NCBI GenBank assembly: GCA_036744635.1
Contig: DAIOHQ010000003.1
Location: 1-53,677 of the forward strand
Reading direction: 5' to 3'
Source: DAIOHQ01 sp036744635
Lineage (GTDB): Bacteria; Planctomycetota; Phycisphaerae; Tepidisphaerales; Tepidisphaeraceae
DNA: 53,677 nucleotides
Shown here one piece after another: positions 24,797 to 33,114 of the stretch (its first letter is position 1; the number at the start of each line of letters is the position of its first letter). Under the pieces are notes generated by a model. That model had not been told where the DNA came from and did no database searches. It saw nothing but the letters and a program-made list of their open reading frames with translations. The translations under genes were made by a program, and so were the position numbers.

Positions 24797-26203
24797 CTAC
24801 CGCTCTTGTGCTGCCGCCTGCGTCGCCGGCGCTTCCCCTTGCACCATGCCCAGCACCATCACCGGCGCTTTGGGCATCACCATCATCTGCCCGGTGACAA
24901 TCACCTTTTCACCCGCCGCCAGGCCCTGCTCGATGACCAGCAATTTCCCTTGCCGTTGGCCGGGCGTCACCGGCCTGATATCTGCCGTCATCACCGGCTT
25001 CCGCTCCTTGTCGACCATCGGCTTCCCGTTTGCATCCTGTCCCGGCACGACAACGTACACAAATGGCCCCTGTTGCCCGATCTGCTGTGCCTCCACCGGA
25101 ACCAGCACCGCATCCTTCTTCGTGGTCAACACCAGCCGCACGTTCACAAACTGCCCCGGCCAAAAATAATGGTCGCCATTCGGCACGGTTGCCCGCAGCC
25201 GCACGGTTCCGCTGCCGCTCTGCACCGCGTTGTCCAGAAACGTTAACTTCCCTTCCCGCGGTCCGGCATGCGGGCGCGCCGCTTGAGTTGTTGGTTGGGT
25301 GGAGGCCTGTGTGAGGGGGATAAACGGGGTGACCTTATTGCCCGGCTCGTAAACGTTTATGCTGCTCCGGTTAGCTTGGGTCGCCGGCTGAGTCGCCGCC
25401 GTAGGCGCTCCCAGCGCTGAAATCACCCGCGCTGAATCTCCGGGCACATCCACCATCACCTTCAGCCCGCGCTCCGGATAATCTCCCATGTCCAGCCCCT
25501 TGGCCGCGATAAACTTCCGCACCGTCCCCAGATCGTTCTCGTTGATGGTGAATTCCGCGTAGATCGGATCGAGCTTCTGAATCGTCAGCATCGCCGCATC
25601 GTTCGCCTTCACCACGTTTCCCGGATCAACCATCCGCGCCCCCGCCCGCCCGTCGATCGGCGAAAAAATCCTGGTGTATTCCAAATTCAACTCCGCCGTC
25701 CGCACCGCCGCCTCCGCCCCCAGCCGCTTGCTCTGCGACACCGCCAGCGCGCTCTTTTTCTGATCGTATTCCGATTGGCTCACCGCCGCCGACGACATCA
25801 GGCTTTCCACCCGCTCAAACTCCACCTTCGCCAGCGCCTGCTCGGCCTGGTACTGCTCCAGCGACGCCTTCATCGCCGCCAGCGTCGCGTCGAATGGTCG
25901 GGCGTCGATCTCGAACAGCAAATCCCCCTTCTTCACGAACGCCCCATCCTCCACCTTTGCCGAAACTATCTTTCCTCCCACCTGCGGAATCACCGCCACG
26001 ACCGCCGTCGCCACCGCCTTGCCGATCTCATCAAGATAAACTGGCACATCCGCCGCGGTCGCTGCCGCCACCGTCACCGCCGCCGGCGGCCGGGCAGGCA
26101 TCTCCATTTGTTTGTTTCCGCGCTTGCACCCGGCCGCGGCCAATAGCGCTGCCCCGACCAGTCCCGCACGCCAACTCATTTGTGTGAAATTCACGATTTT
26201 CAT
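24797..26203 (-). CDS. RND efflux periplasmic adaptor lipoprotein
   Basis: This is the membrane-fusion partner of the downstream RND pump. The 468 residues start with a lipoprotein signal (L-L-A-A-A-G-C). The core has the lipoyl half-motifs around G-G-K-I-V-S-A-K-V-E-D-G and a helical hairpin with S-Q-S-E-Y-D, then S-P-I-D-G-R-A-G. A Thr/Gln/Ala-rich insertion (about 275-315: T-Q-P-A-T-Q-A and relatives) interrupts the beta-barrel domain, and the C-terminus repeats A-P-A-T-Q-A. Its start codon overlaps the TetR stop (ATGA at 26200-26203), showing tight coupling. Confidence 0.92.
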   Translation of the reverse strand: MKIVNFTQMSWRAGLVGAALLAAAGCKRGNKQMEMPARPPAAVTVAAATAADVPVYLDEIGKAVATAVVAVIPQVGGKIVSAKVEDGAFVKKGDLLFEIDARPFDATLAAMKASLEQYQAEQALAKVEFERVESLMSSAAVSQSEYDQKKSALAVSQSKRLGAEAAVRTAELNLEYTRIFSPIDGRAGARMVDPGNVVKANDAAMLTIQKLDPIYAEFTINENDLGTVRKFIAAKGLDMGDYPERGLKVMVDVPGDSARVISALGAPTAATQPATQANRSSINVYEPGNKVTPFIPLTQASTQPTTQAARPHAGPREGKLTFLDNAVQSGSGTVRLRATVPNGDHYFWPGQFVNVRLVLTTKKDAVLVPVEAQQIGQQGPFVYVVVPGQDANGKPMVDKERKPVMTADIRPVTPGQRQGKLLVIEQGLAAGEKVIVTGQMMVMPKAPVMVLGMVQGEAPATQAAAQER

Positions 26204-26787
26204 TCCTTCCCAGTTTCCGCCGCGGCCTCTTTCATCTGCGACATCTCCAGCAAACGGCCGACGACCCTGCGGCTCAATTCTTCATCCGGCAGCGGCAACC
26301 CCAGCAGCTTCGACAGCCCCATCCCGTCAATGGCGAGCCGGATAATAGTCGCCGTGATCGGATCAATTCCATCGTTCTCCAGGCGCTGCTGCCAGGCCAC
26401 GATCCGGTCCGAAATCGGCTTGAGATATTCGCGGTCGGTCGCCGCAGCCGCCAGCAGCGCTGAATGAATCGGCTCTTCGCACGGGTCCATCGGCTTGGTC
26501 CGCGCCTGAATGTACGCCCGCGAAAACGCCCCGGGCGCCACCGTATCCCCGGAAATTTCCCGGGCGTGGTCCGCATCGCACCTGCACGCCAGCCGGTCCA
26601 CAATCGCGATGATCAATTTGGATTTTGATGAAAAATGATAGAGCAACCCCCCCTTGCTCATCCCCGCCTCCTTGGCCACCGCCTCCAGCGTCAGATTGCT
26701 GACGCCATCGCGCGTCACCACCTTCTCCGCCGCGTTCAGCAGCCGATCCCGCACGCAAATGCCGTCATTGTCCAACTGATCGGCCAT
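26200..26787 (-). CDS. TetR/AcrR family repressor of the RND operon
   Basis: This DNA-binding regulator likely represses itself and the two efflux genes after it. The N-terminal helix-turn-helix reads R-D-R-L-L-N-A-A-E-K-V-V-x-R-D-G then L-T-L-E-A-V-A-K-E-A-G-M-S-K-G-G-L-L-Y-H-F-x-S-K, typical of the family. The C-terminal half (about 60-195) is the helical ligand domain. I prefer the second ATG (26787) because the first (26796) would lie upstream of the expected transcription start. The upstream palindrome at 26801-26816 is its probable operator. The inducer is unknown. Confidence 0.93.
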   Translation of the reverse strand: MADQLDNDGICVRDRLLNAAEKVVTRDGVSNLTLEAVAKEAGMSKGGLLYHFSSKSKLIIAIVDRLACRCDADHAREISGDTVAPGAFSRAYIQARTKPMDPCEEPIHSALLAAAATDREYLKPISDRIVAWQQRLENDGIDPITATIIRLAIDGMGLSKLLGLPLPDEELSRRVVGRLLEMSQMKEAAAETGKE

Positions 26788-26796
26788 GGCCGGCAT

Positions 26797-26824
26797 TCTA
26801 TACCGTCCAGACGGTACAGATCAA
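26797..26824 (-). promoter_or_regulatory. TetR operon promoter with operator between -35 and -10
   Basis: Reading on the minus strand, a TTGATC -35 box (26819-26824) and a TATAGA -10 box (26797-26802) are 16 bases apart. The spacer holds the perfect palindrome TACCGTCCAGACGGTA (7-bp arms, 2-base centre, 26801-26816). A repressor there would block RNA polymerase directly. The predicted start at about 26790 leaves only a few bases before the ATG at 26787. Confidence 0.75.
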
Positions 26825-26919
26825 ATTGTGCGCGATTTTGCTCCCGTAATCTCATGAAAGGCTGTCCCCCTGCCGGACAGTACAGTGTCCGGTGGTGAAC
26901 CTTTACCAAGGAGACAGCC

Positions 26920-28068
26920 ATGAGAATAGAATCGAAGGTAACCCAAGTGGGCTTGGATAACCACAAGAATTTCAGTCGGCTGACCGGGCGGGACTCGGCC
27001 GGGAAGATCGTGCTTCGCCAACGCCTGGAGCACAAGGACCGCACGGCGCTGCGCGAGGATCTGCGCCGTCTGCCGGCCCGAACGCCGGTGGTGCTGGAAG
27101 GGACCTTCGGCTGGGGCTGGATGAGCGACGAGTTGAAGCACTGCGATCTGGATCCGCACCTGGCGAGCAGCCGCAAGACCGCGGCATGGCGGGAAGCGCG
27201 GGGGATGGCCAAGAACAACAAGCTCGATGCCGACCTGCTCAGTGAACTGTGGTCGCAGCCGGAGCGGTGGTGGGAGGTGTGGCTGGCGCCGCCGGAAGTT
27301 CGGGACCAGCGGGAATGACTGCGCTATCGCATGTCGCTGGTGAGGACGCAGACGGCGCTGAAGAACCGGATCCATGCGACGCTGCACTGCCACGGCGTGC
27401 TGCACGAGTTCAGCGACCTGTTCGGCAAGAAGGGGCTGGTGTTTCTCAAGGGTCTGGCTCAGGCCAAGCCCCGCCCGCAGTCCGCCGATACCTCCGCCGA
27501 TACCCCGGCCGACAACACTCCGGCGCTGGCGAGGGAGCTCTCGGCCAGCGGCCGGGGGACGCTGGCGGGGCATTTGAAGCTGCTGGGACAGGTGCCTCAG
27601 CAGGTGGCCCAGGTGACGCGGATGATCCGCAAGGTTGTCTCCAGCAGCACCGAAGGGGAGCGTTGGCGCAGCCTGCCGGGAGTGTCGTGGGTGCTGGCCT
27701 ATACCATCCTGGCCGAAACGGGTCCCGCCGAGCATTTCGCCACTCATCGCAAGTTCGCCGCCTACGCCCTGCTGGCCCCGCGTGACGAGGACAGCGGAGA
27801 TGAGGATGGGGAGGTTCCGACCGGCCGGCGGGTGGGGCATAGAGGCCGGCTGACGCGGAAGTGGGCGTTCATCGAGGCCGCCCACGGGGCGGTGCGCAAG
27901 AGCGGGCATTTCAAGGCGATCTTCGACCGCCGCACCGACGGCGGCCAGCGTGACCGCGGCCGGGGATTCATCACGGTGGCTCATGAGTTGTGCCGGGTGG
28001 GGCTGAGCTGCTGCCACTATGAGCGGGACTACAGCGAGCAGCGTCCGCCGCGTCCGGGGAGCGTGTAG
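26920..28068 (+). pseudogene. IS110-type transposase with in-frame TGA
   Basis: The DEDD-type recombinase of IS110 is encoded in two parts in the same frame. The first (26920-27318, 132 residues) holds G-L-D-N-H-K-N-F (Asp), V-V-L-E-G-T (Glu) and N-N-K-L-D-A-D-L-L (two Asp). The second (27319-28068) holds L-R-Y-R-M-S-L-V-R-T-Q-T-A-L-K-N-R, and the C-terminal Transposase_20 part with L-P-G-V-S-W-V-L-A-Y. Relatives read continuously through R-E-L-L-R-Y-R, so the TGA at 27316 looks like a point mutation, or possibly a sequencing error. All four acidic residues are intact. If the stop is real the element cannot move by itself. Confidence 0.85.
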
Positions 28069-28465
28069 GAGCCCGAGGCGCGGTGGTCACAGAAAATGCC
28101 CGAAGATGCAATGCGTCTAAAAGGAAAGGAGATTGGCGGGAACAGCGAAGTTGAATTAAGGCAAGTCTCTCGTCCGGGAACGGGCGGACCCGACCACCCT
28201 ATGGTCGCCGTCGCGGCAAGTGAGCGGCGTCGGACCTGATTTGTAAGTGGGTCGCCCGCACCGGATAAGACCGTGTGCCGCGTCGGCTTGGGCGCAGACC
28301 AAGCGCCTGGAGCCGGGGCCGGCACGAATGGATAGATGGGCCGCTCGACAGAGCCAGCCTTGACCGGTGCATGGACGTGCGGCAGGCAATGCGTTGCGCT
28401 GATCGCGAAGCAGAAGAAATGCTTCGACGAGGAGAGATTTTTGTTGACTGGGAAAAGCCTTTCAT
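28069..28465 (+). ncRNA. Candidate structured RNA in the IS110 3' non-coding end
   Basis: This gene-free stretch directly after the transposase contains several short stem-forming pairs, such as GTCCG/CGGAC around 28171-28188, CGCCG/CGGCG around 28207-28230 and CTTGG/CCAAG around 28287-28303. In the IS1111 branch of the family the bridge RNA lies in this position. I infer the possibility from location and stems only; the limits are not known. Confidence 0.3.
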
Positions 28466-28468
28466 GGA

Positions 28469-28536
28469 TAGGGTGGGCGTACCCGCCCACCGTTGAACGG
28501 CGATAGGCGGATGGTGGGCGAGTACGCCCACCCTAC
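28469..28536. repeat. Inverted repeat TAGGGTGGGCGTACYCGCCC, copy 1
   Basis: Two self-complementary arms, TAGGGTGGGCGTACCCGCCC and GGTGGGCGAGTACGCCCACC, flank a short centre, giving a cruciform-like unit. The same design occurs at 52175-52230. The rest of the gap up to 28665 contains no recognisable gene. Confidence 0.85.
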
Positions 28537-28665
28537 AGTTTTCTGGTACGACGCTGCTCATCGGCATTGGACGGAAAGTGTACGGTGCCGAAAGAGCAGT
28601 GATTATACGCGGGCAAACGGCGGCAAGATCGGCGAAACTGGATCGGCTTTCATACCGGGTGAAGC

Positions 28666-29955
28666 GTGCAGATTTGGATGCTGATTACGGTGATCGTGCC
28701 GGTGCTGGCGCTGCTGGCGGGGGCGGTGGTGCTGGTGCGCGGCTGGCGCGGGGAGTGGGTGCTGGATCGGCCGGCGTGCCGGCGCTGCGGACTGGATCTA
28801 AAGACGGTCGAGGGAGATGCGTGCCCGGCCTGCGGCGAGGCGGTGGCCAACAGTGAGCGGATGTGGTTTGGGCATTGGGAGAAGCGGCCGAAACGGTTTT
28901 TGGCGGGAGTGGTGATCGTTCTGCTGGCAGCGATCCCGCCGGGGTATGTTTCGTGGAATGGGCTCGCGGGATCGACGCCGACGGCGCTGCTGGTACGGGA
29001 TGCAAGAAACGGCAGGCCGATCACGCGAACTCCGGCGCTGGAAGAACTTGCCCGCCGCATCCTCGACTCAGACCTTGCGCCGTCGCAGGCTCAATCGCTC
29101 ATCGAGGCTGGACTGCGATATCAGGGTGATCTGTCCAAGCCCTGGGACATGAATTGGGAATCGGTTTTGTGGAGGGCGCAGTTGCACGGCTACCTTCGCG
29201 ACGACCAACTGAAACGGTATTACACACAGGCCGTTCAGCTACAGATTCTTGTACGCCCTTCGATCCGGCCGGGCGCGAGACTTCCATTCCAGATAAGGCT
29301 GGCGCCCTCACGCGGCGACACTTCAGTACTTGCGAAGCACATTTCGATTCTCGAAGCGAGACTCGACGATGTGCCATTGAAATTTGATGAGACCGCGGTC
29401 AATGCTCCGCCGTCAGAAGATGTGCTTGCGTGCGGGACTGCTCACCCGCAATGGACGTCGCTGAATCCAGGGTGGCACCGGCTTACGATGCGAGTGCAAC
29501 TATCGCTGAGCGCGCAGAACAATGATCCGAACAGGCCGGGCGCGCATGTTGAGCGGACGCTGCAAGCCGATACTACGGTTGCACCAGCGGGGCAGGCAGT
29601 GACGCGTACAACGCTTGGAGCATTGCTACCGGCGGTGTCGGTGCGAAAGCTGCGCGTCTTAAACAATGCCGCGGATAGAGCGACGACGGTGGAGCTTTCG
29701 ATCAAAGGGCTAGACGCCAACAAACGCGCATGCTTTGATGTCATCTTGAAGAACAAAGATGCGCGGGAATGGAAGCTTGGTCAACTCCAATCTTCGCCGG
29801 GGACGCACGGCGAAAGTGTAATCGTGGAGAAGCTGACGGATTTTTATGAGCAGTCGGTGCAGGTAATTCTGCGTCCGAACGCGGCGGCGCAAGAGACGGT
29901 GGACATATTGGAGGGCGAGGTGCCGCTTGGGGAACAGCAAGTGTATTGGGAGTAG
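28666..29955 (+). CDS. Zinc-ribbon membrane protein, unknown function
   Basis: The 429 residues start at a GTG; an ATG four codons later is possible. They contain an N-terminal membrane helix (about 5-25), a zinc ribbon (C-R-R-C-G-L-D-L then C-P-A-C-G-E, about 38-58), a second helix (about 82-100) and a large C-terminal part of beta-rich character with no motif I know. The ribbon plus helix head recurs in the gene at 42410 and is common in proteins of this bacterial group. The C-terminal half shows lower GC than its neighbours. Its stop lies 118 bases from the convergent purH stop, with a composite repeat between them. Confidence 0.7.
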   Translation: MQIWMLITVIVPVLALLAGAVVLVRGWRGEWVLDRPACRRCGLDLKTVEGDACPACGEAVANSERMWFGHWEKRPKRFLAGVVIVLLAAIPPGYVSWNGLAGSTPTALLVRDARNGRPITRTPALEELARRILDSDLAPSQAQSLIEAGLRYQGDLSKPWDMNWESVLWRAQLHGYLRDDQLKRYYTQAVQLQILVRPSIRPGARLPFQIRLAPSRGDTSVLAKHISILEARLDDVPLKFDETAVNAPPSEDVLACGTAHPQWTSLNPGWHRLTMRVQLSLSAQNNDPNRPGAHVERTLQADTTVAPAGQAVTRTTLGALLPAVSVRKLRVLNNAADRATTVELSIKGLDANKRACFDVILKNKDAREWKLGQLQSSPGTHGESVIVEKLTDFYEQSVQVILRPNAAAQETVDILEGEVPLGEQQVYWE

Positions 29956-29983
29956 TTCACGTTTTGTTGTTGGGAAGGTGCTG

Positions 29984-30058
29984 GGCACGGGTTGGAAACC
30001 CGTGCTACGGCAGAGGGAGCGCTGCGCTTCTGGCGCATGGGCTGGTAGCCACATGCCA
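29984..30058. repeat. Composite palindromic repeat, copy 2
   Basis: GGCACGGGTTGGAAACCCGT GC is joined to GAGCGCTGCGCTTC and GGCGCATGGGCTGGTAGCC. This is the reverse of the unit at 13122-13200. It sits between two convergent genes, where paired hairpins could stop transcription from both sides. Confidence 0.85.
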
Positions 30059-30073
30059 CGCGGGGATGCCGCG

Positions 30074-31654
30074 TTAGTGTTTGAAGTGGCGTTGGCCGGT
30101 GAGGATCATCGTTGCGCCGCGCTGGTTGACGAGGTCTATGGTTTCCTGGTCTTTCAGGGAGCCGCCGGGTTGGATGAGGGCGGTGATGCCGGCATCGAGC
30201 AGAAGCTGCGGGCCATCCGGGAAGGGGAAGAAGGCATCGGAGGCGGCCACGGCGCCGAGGGCGCGGTCGGAGGGGTCGGCGGCCTTGGCGATGGCGATGC
30301 GGGCGGCATTGACGCGATCCTGCTGGCCGGCGCCGGCGCCGAGCAGCATCCGGTCCCTGGCGATGGTGATGGCGTTGCTCTTCACGTGCTTGCAGACCAG
30401 CCAGGCGAAAGAGAGGTCGCGCTTTTCCTGATCGGTAGGCTGGCGCTGGGAGACGACCTTCCAGTTGGCCTCGTCGAGGCCGATCAGGTCGCGCTGCTGC
30501 ACGAGATAGCCGCCGACAATGCGGTGCATGTGCAGTTCGGATGGGTCGAATCGGCCGGCGATGTCGCCGATTTCCAGCAGGCGGACGTTTTTCCAGCGCT
30601 CGCGGAGGAGCTTGAGGGCGGGTTCATCGAAGCGCGGGGCGACGATCACCTCGAGCAGCTTATCGATGGCGGTGATGGCCTGCGCGGCGGGCAGATCGAC
30701 GTCGCGATTCAGGGCGACAATTCCGCCGAAGGCGGCGAGAGGATCGCCGGCGTAGGCGCGGGAGAATGCCGTGGCCAGGTCATCCGCCTCCGCGCAGCCG
30801 CAGGGCGTGGTGTGTTTGACGATGCAGGCGGCGGGGCCGGAAAATTCTTTCACGCAGGCCAGGGCGCCGTCGGCATCCAGCAGATTGATGTAGGAAAGCT
30901 CCTTGCCGTGAAGCTGTTTGGCGAAGGCAACCGACGCCTCGGCCGGCTTTTTGTCGACCAGCAGCGTGGCCTTCTGATGCGGGTTTTCGCCATAGCGCAG
31001 GTCCAGCGCCTTGTGCAGGTTCAGGACCATGCCGGCCGAGTCGATATTGCCGGCCGACGCGAGGTAGTTGGCGATGATCGAGTCATATTCGGCGGTGTGG
31101 GCGAAGGCGCGCTGGGCCTGCTTGAGGCGATGCTTGCCGCAGCAGGATCCCGCGTGTTCGCGCAGGTCACCGATCACCTTGTCGTAGCGCTCCGGCGAGG
31201 TGACGACCAGGACGAAGCGGTGGTTCTTGGCCGCGGAGCGGATCATGCTGGGCCCGCCGATGTCGATGTTTTCGATGGCCTCTGCAAATGTCGCGCCCGC
31301 CTTGGCGATGGTCTGCTCGAAGGGGTAGAGGTTGATGCAGACCAGGTCGATGGGCTTGATGTTGTGCTGCTGCATGGCGGCGACGTGCTCGGGGTTGTCG
31401 CGCAAGGCCAGGATGCCGCCGTGGATCATCGGGTGCAGGGTTTTCACCCGGCCGTCCATCATTTCGGGGAAGCCGGTGACCTGGGAGACGTCGGTGACGG
31501 GCAGGCCCTGCTCGCGCAGAAACTTCGCGGTGCCGCCGGTGCTGATCAGCTCCACGCCGAATTTCTCGTGCAGTGCCTTGGCGAAATCGGCCAGGCCGGT
31601 CTTGTCGGAGACGCTGAGCAATGCACGCTTGATGGGGACGAGATCAGATGCCAC
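30074..31654 (-). CDS. purH: Bifunctional AICAR formyltransferase / IMP cyclohydrolase
   Basis: This enzyme performs the last two steps of IMP synthesis: formylation of AICAR by 10-formyl-THF, then ring closure. The 526 residues are close to the family norm. The N-terminal MGS-like cyclohydrolase domain shows L-L-S-V-S-D-K-T-G-L, S-T-G-G-T-A-K-F and D-G-R-V-K-T-L-H-P. The C-terminal formyltransferase domain shows R-Y-G-E-N-P-H-Q, I-V-K-H-T-T-P-C-G (most relatives have Asn before P-C-G; here it is Thr), S-D-A-F-F-P-F-P-D and a closing R-H-F-K-H. It stands alone; no other pur gene is next to it. Confidence 0.96.
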   Translation of the reverse strand: MASDLVPIKRALLSVSDKTGLADFAKALHEKFGVELISTGGTAKFLREQGLPVTDVSQVTGFPEMMDGRVKTLHPMIHGGILALRDNPEHVAAMQQHNIKPIDLVCINLYPFEQTIAKAGATFAEAIENIDIGGPSMIRSAAKNHRFVLVVTSPERYDKVIGDLREHAGSCCGKHRLKQAQRAFAHTAEYDSIIANYLASAGNIDSAGMVLNLHKALDLRYGENPHQKATLLVDKKPAEASVAFAKQLHGKELSYINLLDADGALACVKEFSGPAACIVKHTTPCGCAEADDLATAFSRAYAGDPLAAFGGIVALNRDVDLPAAQAITAIDKLLEVIVAPRFDEPALKLLRERWKNVRLLEIGDIAGRFDPSELHMHRIVGGYLVQQRDLIGLDEANWKVVSQRQPTDQEKRDLSFAWLVCKHVKSNAITIARDRMLLGAGAGQQDRVNAARIAIAKAADPSDRALGAVAASDAFFPFPDGPQLLLDAGITALIQPGGSLKDQETIDLVNQRGATMILTGQRHFKH

Positions 31655-31732
31655 GGAAGTTCCTCAATTCTGGATGCAGGATGACGCACAAGAGCTTAAC
31701 GTATCTTCGATACCTCGACAAAAGCTGCTTTC

Positions 31733-31827
31733 GTAGCACCGGTTTTCAACCCGTGCCGGCGGGCGTTGCCCCTCATTACCTTCGTATTCCACCACGAGAT
31801 TCGGCACGGGTTGGAAACCCGTGCTAC
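31733..31827. repeat. Facing pair of GCACGGGTTGGAAACCCGTGC repeats
   Basis: GTAGCACCGGTTTTCAACCC with GTGCC (31733-31757) faces GGCACGGGTTGGAAACCCGT with GCTAC (31803-31827). Each unit is itself palindromic, and the pair makes a larger inverted repeat. Single copies lie at 29984 and 33090. Confidence 0.85.
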
Positions 31828-31919
31828 GGGTGAAGGAGGCTTGTTGCCAGACCGAGGTCGTCGTAGAGCGCTGCGAGAATCATCCGCATCCGCTGCTGGT
31901 GCTTTGCCTCGCCGGGCAT

Positions 31920-32042
31920 GCCGTTGAGGACGACCGCGGCGGCCAGTTCGCCGCGGAGTGAGACATACAGTTGCCCGCCAAGATGCAGCCCGGCGTCGAT
32001 TCCTTCCTGCAGCGCGGCATTCGTTCGGGACAGCGACGGCAT
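31920..32042 (-). pseudogene. Serine hydrolase (beta-lactamase-like) N-terminal remnant
   Basis: About 40 codons from the ATG at 32042 read A-L-Q-E-G-I-D-A-G-L-H-L-G-G-Q-L-Y-V-S followed by L-R-G-E-L-A-A-A-V. This matches the start of class-C beta-lactamase/esterase-type serine hydrolases as I know them. The catalytic S-x-x-K region is missing and the frame ends about 30 codons later in a repeat. It is a truncated relic, if the similarity is real. Confidence 0.4.
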
Positions 32043-32192
32043 GATGCGGTGATAGCGGTTCGACGCAAAAACGCAATTGGCCGGGGGGCTGGTGTTGCAT
32101 CTTGATCGATGATTGTAAACACAATCAGAATACCGCGCAGCTTTTGCGCCTCTCTAAATGACAATGCGCAATCATCCGCTATCTCACCCGCC

Positions 32193-32270
32193 TGTCATTC
32201 TGAGGTACTCCGAAGAATCTGTGTGGATTGTCAATCGGTGCCAGATTCTTCGGAGTACCTCAGAATGACA
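32193..32270. repeat. Inverted repeat, TGAGGTACTCCGAAG family, copy 3
   Basis: TGTCATTCTGAGGTACTCCG and CGGAGTACCTCAGAATGACA are perfect complementary arms around a variable centre. This is the best-preserved copy in the window. Confidence 0.9.
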
Positions 32271-32450
32271 CCAGAGCGCCCAATCATGCGCGGTTAAACA
32301 GATCGCGCAGAAAATGCGCCTGGTTCTCATGGGTATTTTTTACATTGACCTTGGCGTATGACTTGACCTAACGTCCAATTGATAAAGGTCGGCCGCGTGG
32401 ACCGGCGGGCTTGAATTTTCTTCCTGCCCTCGTGTTGTGGTGGAGTTTGC

Positions 32451-33065
32451 ATGTTCGACTTGCCTCGCCTTCCATCCCTTCGCCAGCGCCTGGCGCGCGG
32501 CTTGATGGTGGCATCATGCGCGGTGCTGGCGATTGGTCTGCTGGCGGCGGCGGCCATCCGGGAGAAAGTTCCGCCCCGCGTTTCTCTCGTCCAACCGGCG
32601 CGGACGCCAGGCGCCAGCGTGCAACTTGCCGCCGCCGAGTTGGCGCCGGTCGATCCATCCCCAGGCACACCGGAACTGCTGCGCGGCATCGAGAAGACAG
32701 CGGCTTCGCCGATGGATTCTGCCGTTCCCGTAGCGACGACGGCGACTTCTGCTCGCCCATCAGCCCGAAAAGTATGGATGGAAGTCACCGCCTACTGCCC
32801 CTGCCCGCTGTGCTGCGGCGCGGGCGCATCGGGCTTCACCGCCAGCGGCCGGCGCATCGGCCACAACGGCGGGCGCTTCGTTGCCGCCGATCCCCGCTAC
32901 AAATTCGGCACGCGCCTGCTCGTCCCCGGCTACTCCGAAGAGGCGGTTGAAGTGATCGACCGCGGCGGCTCGATCAAAGGCAACCGCCTCGACGTCTTCT
33001 TCCCCACCCACCAGCAGGCGGTCGACTGGGGCCGGCGCTGGGTGCAGGTCAGCATCGAACCATGA
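32451..33065 (+). CDS. Secreted or membrane-anchored 3D-domain protein
   Basis: The 204 residues start with a hydrophobic segment (about 20-40) that acts as a signal or anchor, then a Pro/Ala/Thr-rich linker (about 45-103). The C-terminal 100 residues are a 3D domain: V-T-A-Y-C-P-C-P-L-C-C, then A-A-D-P-R-Y-K-F-G-T-R-L, then V-I-D-R-G-G-S-I-K-G-N-R-L-D-V-F-F. The three Asp that name the domain are in D-P, D-R-G and L-D-V. 3D domains act as lytic transglycosylase-type wall enzymes in the MltA/YabE group, so a peptidoglycan role in the periplasm is likely. The Cys cluster is typical of a planctomycete-like subset. Confidence 0.82.
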   Translation: MFDLPRLPSLRQRLARGLMVASCAVLAIGLLAAAAIREKVPPRVSLVQPARTPGASVQLAAAELAPVDPSPGTPELLRGIEKTAASPMDSAVPVATTATSARPSARKVWMEVTAYCPCPLCCGAGASGFTASGRRIGHNGGRFVAADPRYKFGTRLLVPGYSEEAVEVIDRGGSIKGNRLDVFFPTHQQAVDWGRRWVQVSIEP

Positions 33066-33089
33066 GCCACGCGCATTTCCCGCCAAGCT

Positions 33090-33114
33090 GGCACGGGTTG
33101 AAAACCCGTGCTAC
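33090..33114. repeat. GCACGGGTTGAAAACCCGTGC repeat
   Basis: This single palindromic copy ends in CTAC and overlaps the stop of the phytanoyl-dioxygenase remnant read on the minus strand. Confidence 0.8.

Larger units (their letters stand above)
26838..28465 (+). mobile_element. IS110-family insertion sequence, interrupted transposase
   Basis: The element contains one IS110-type transposase frame broken by TGA, preceded by about 80 bases with GGACAG-type repeats and a strong AAGGAGA ribosome-binding site. About 400 non-coding bases follow, which could belong to the element. IS110 elements lack terminal inverted repeats, so both ends are estimates. Non-coding ends of this family encode the bridge RNA. 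Confidence 0.6.
31655..32450. other. Gene-poor gap with repeats and a hydrolase remnant
   Basis: Between purH and the 3D-domain gene lie an inverted pair of GCACGGGTT repeats (31733-31827), a short beta-lactamase-like remnant (about 31920-32042), and a TGAGGTACTCCGAAG repeat (32193-32270). I see no intact gene and no clear promoter in the rest. Confidence 0.6.

Noticed and set aside
28372..28490. Short plus-strand frame reading A-D-R-E-A-E-E-M-L-R-R-G-E-I-F-V-D-W
   Set aside because: The composition looks protein-like, but it has no start context, no family and runs into a repeat; it may be a relic or part of the IS110 end.
29927..31684. A 585-codon open frame on the plus strand over purH
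   Set aside because: It is antisense to purH, starts in a repeat and has no recognisable domain.
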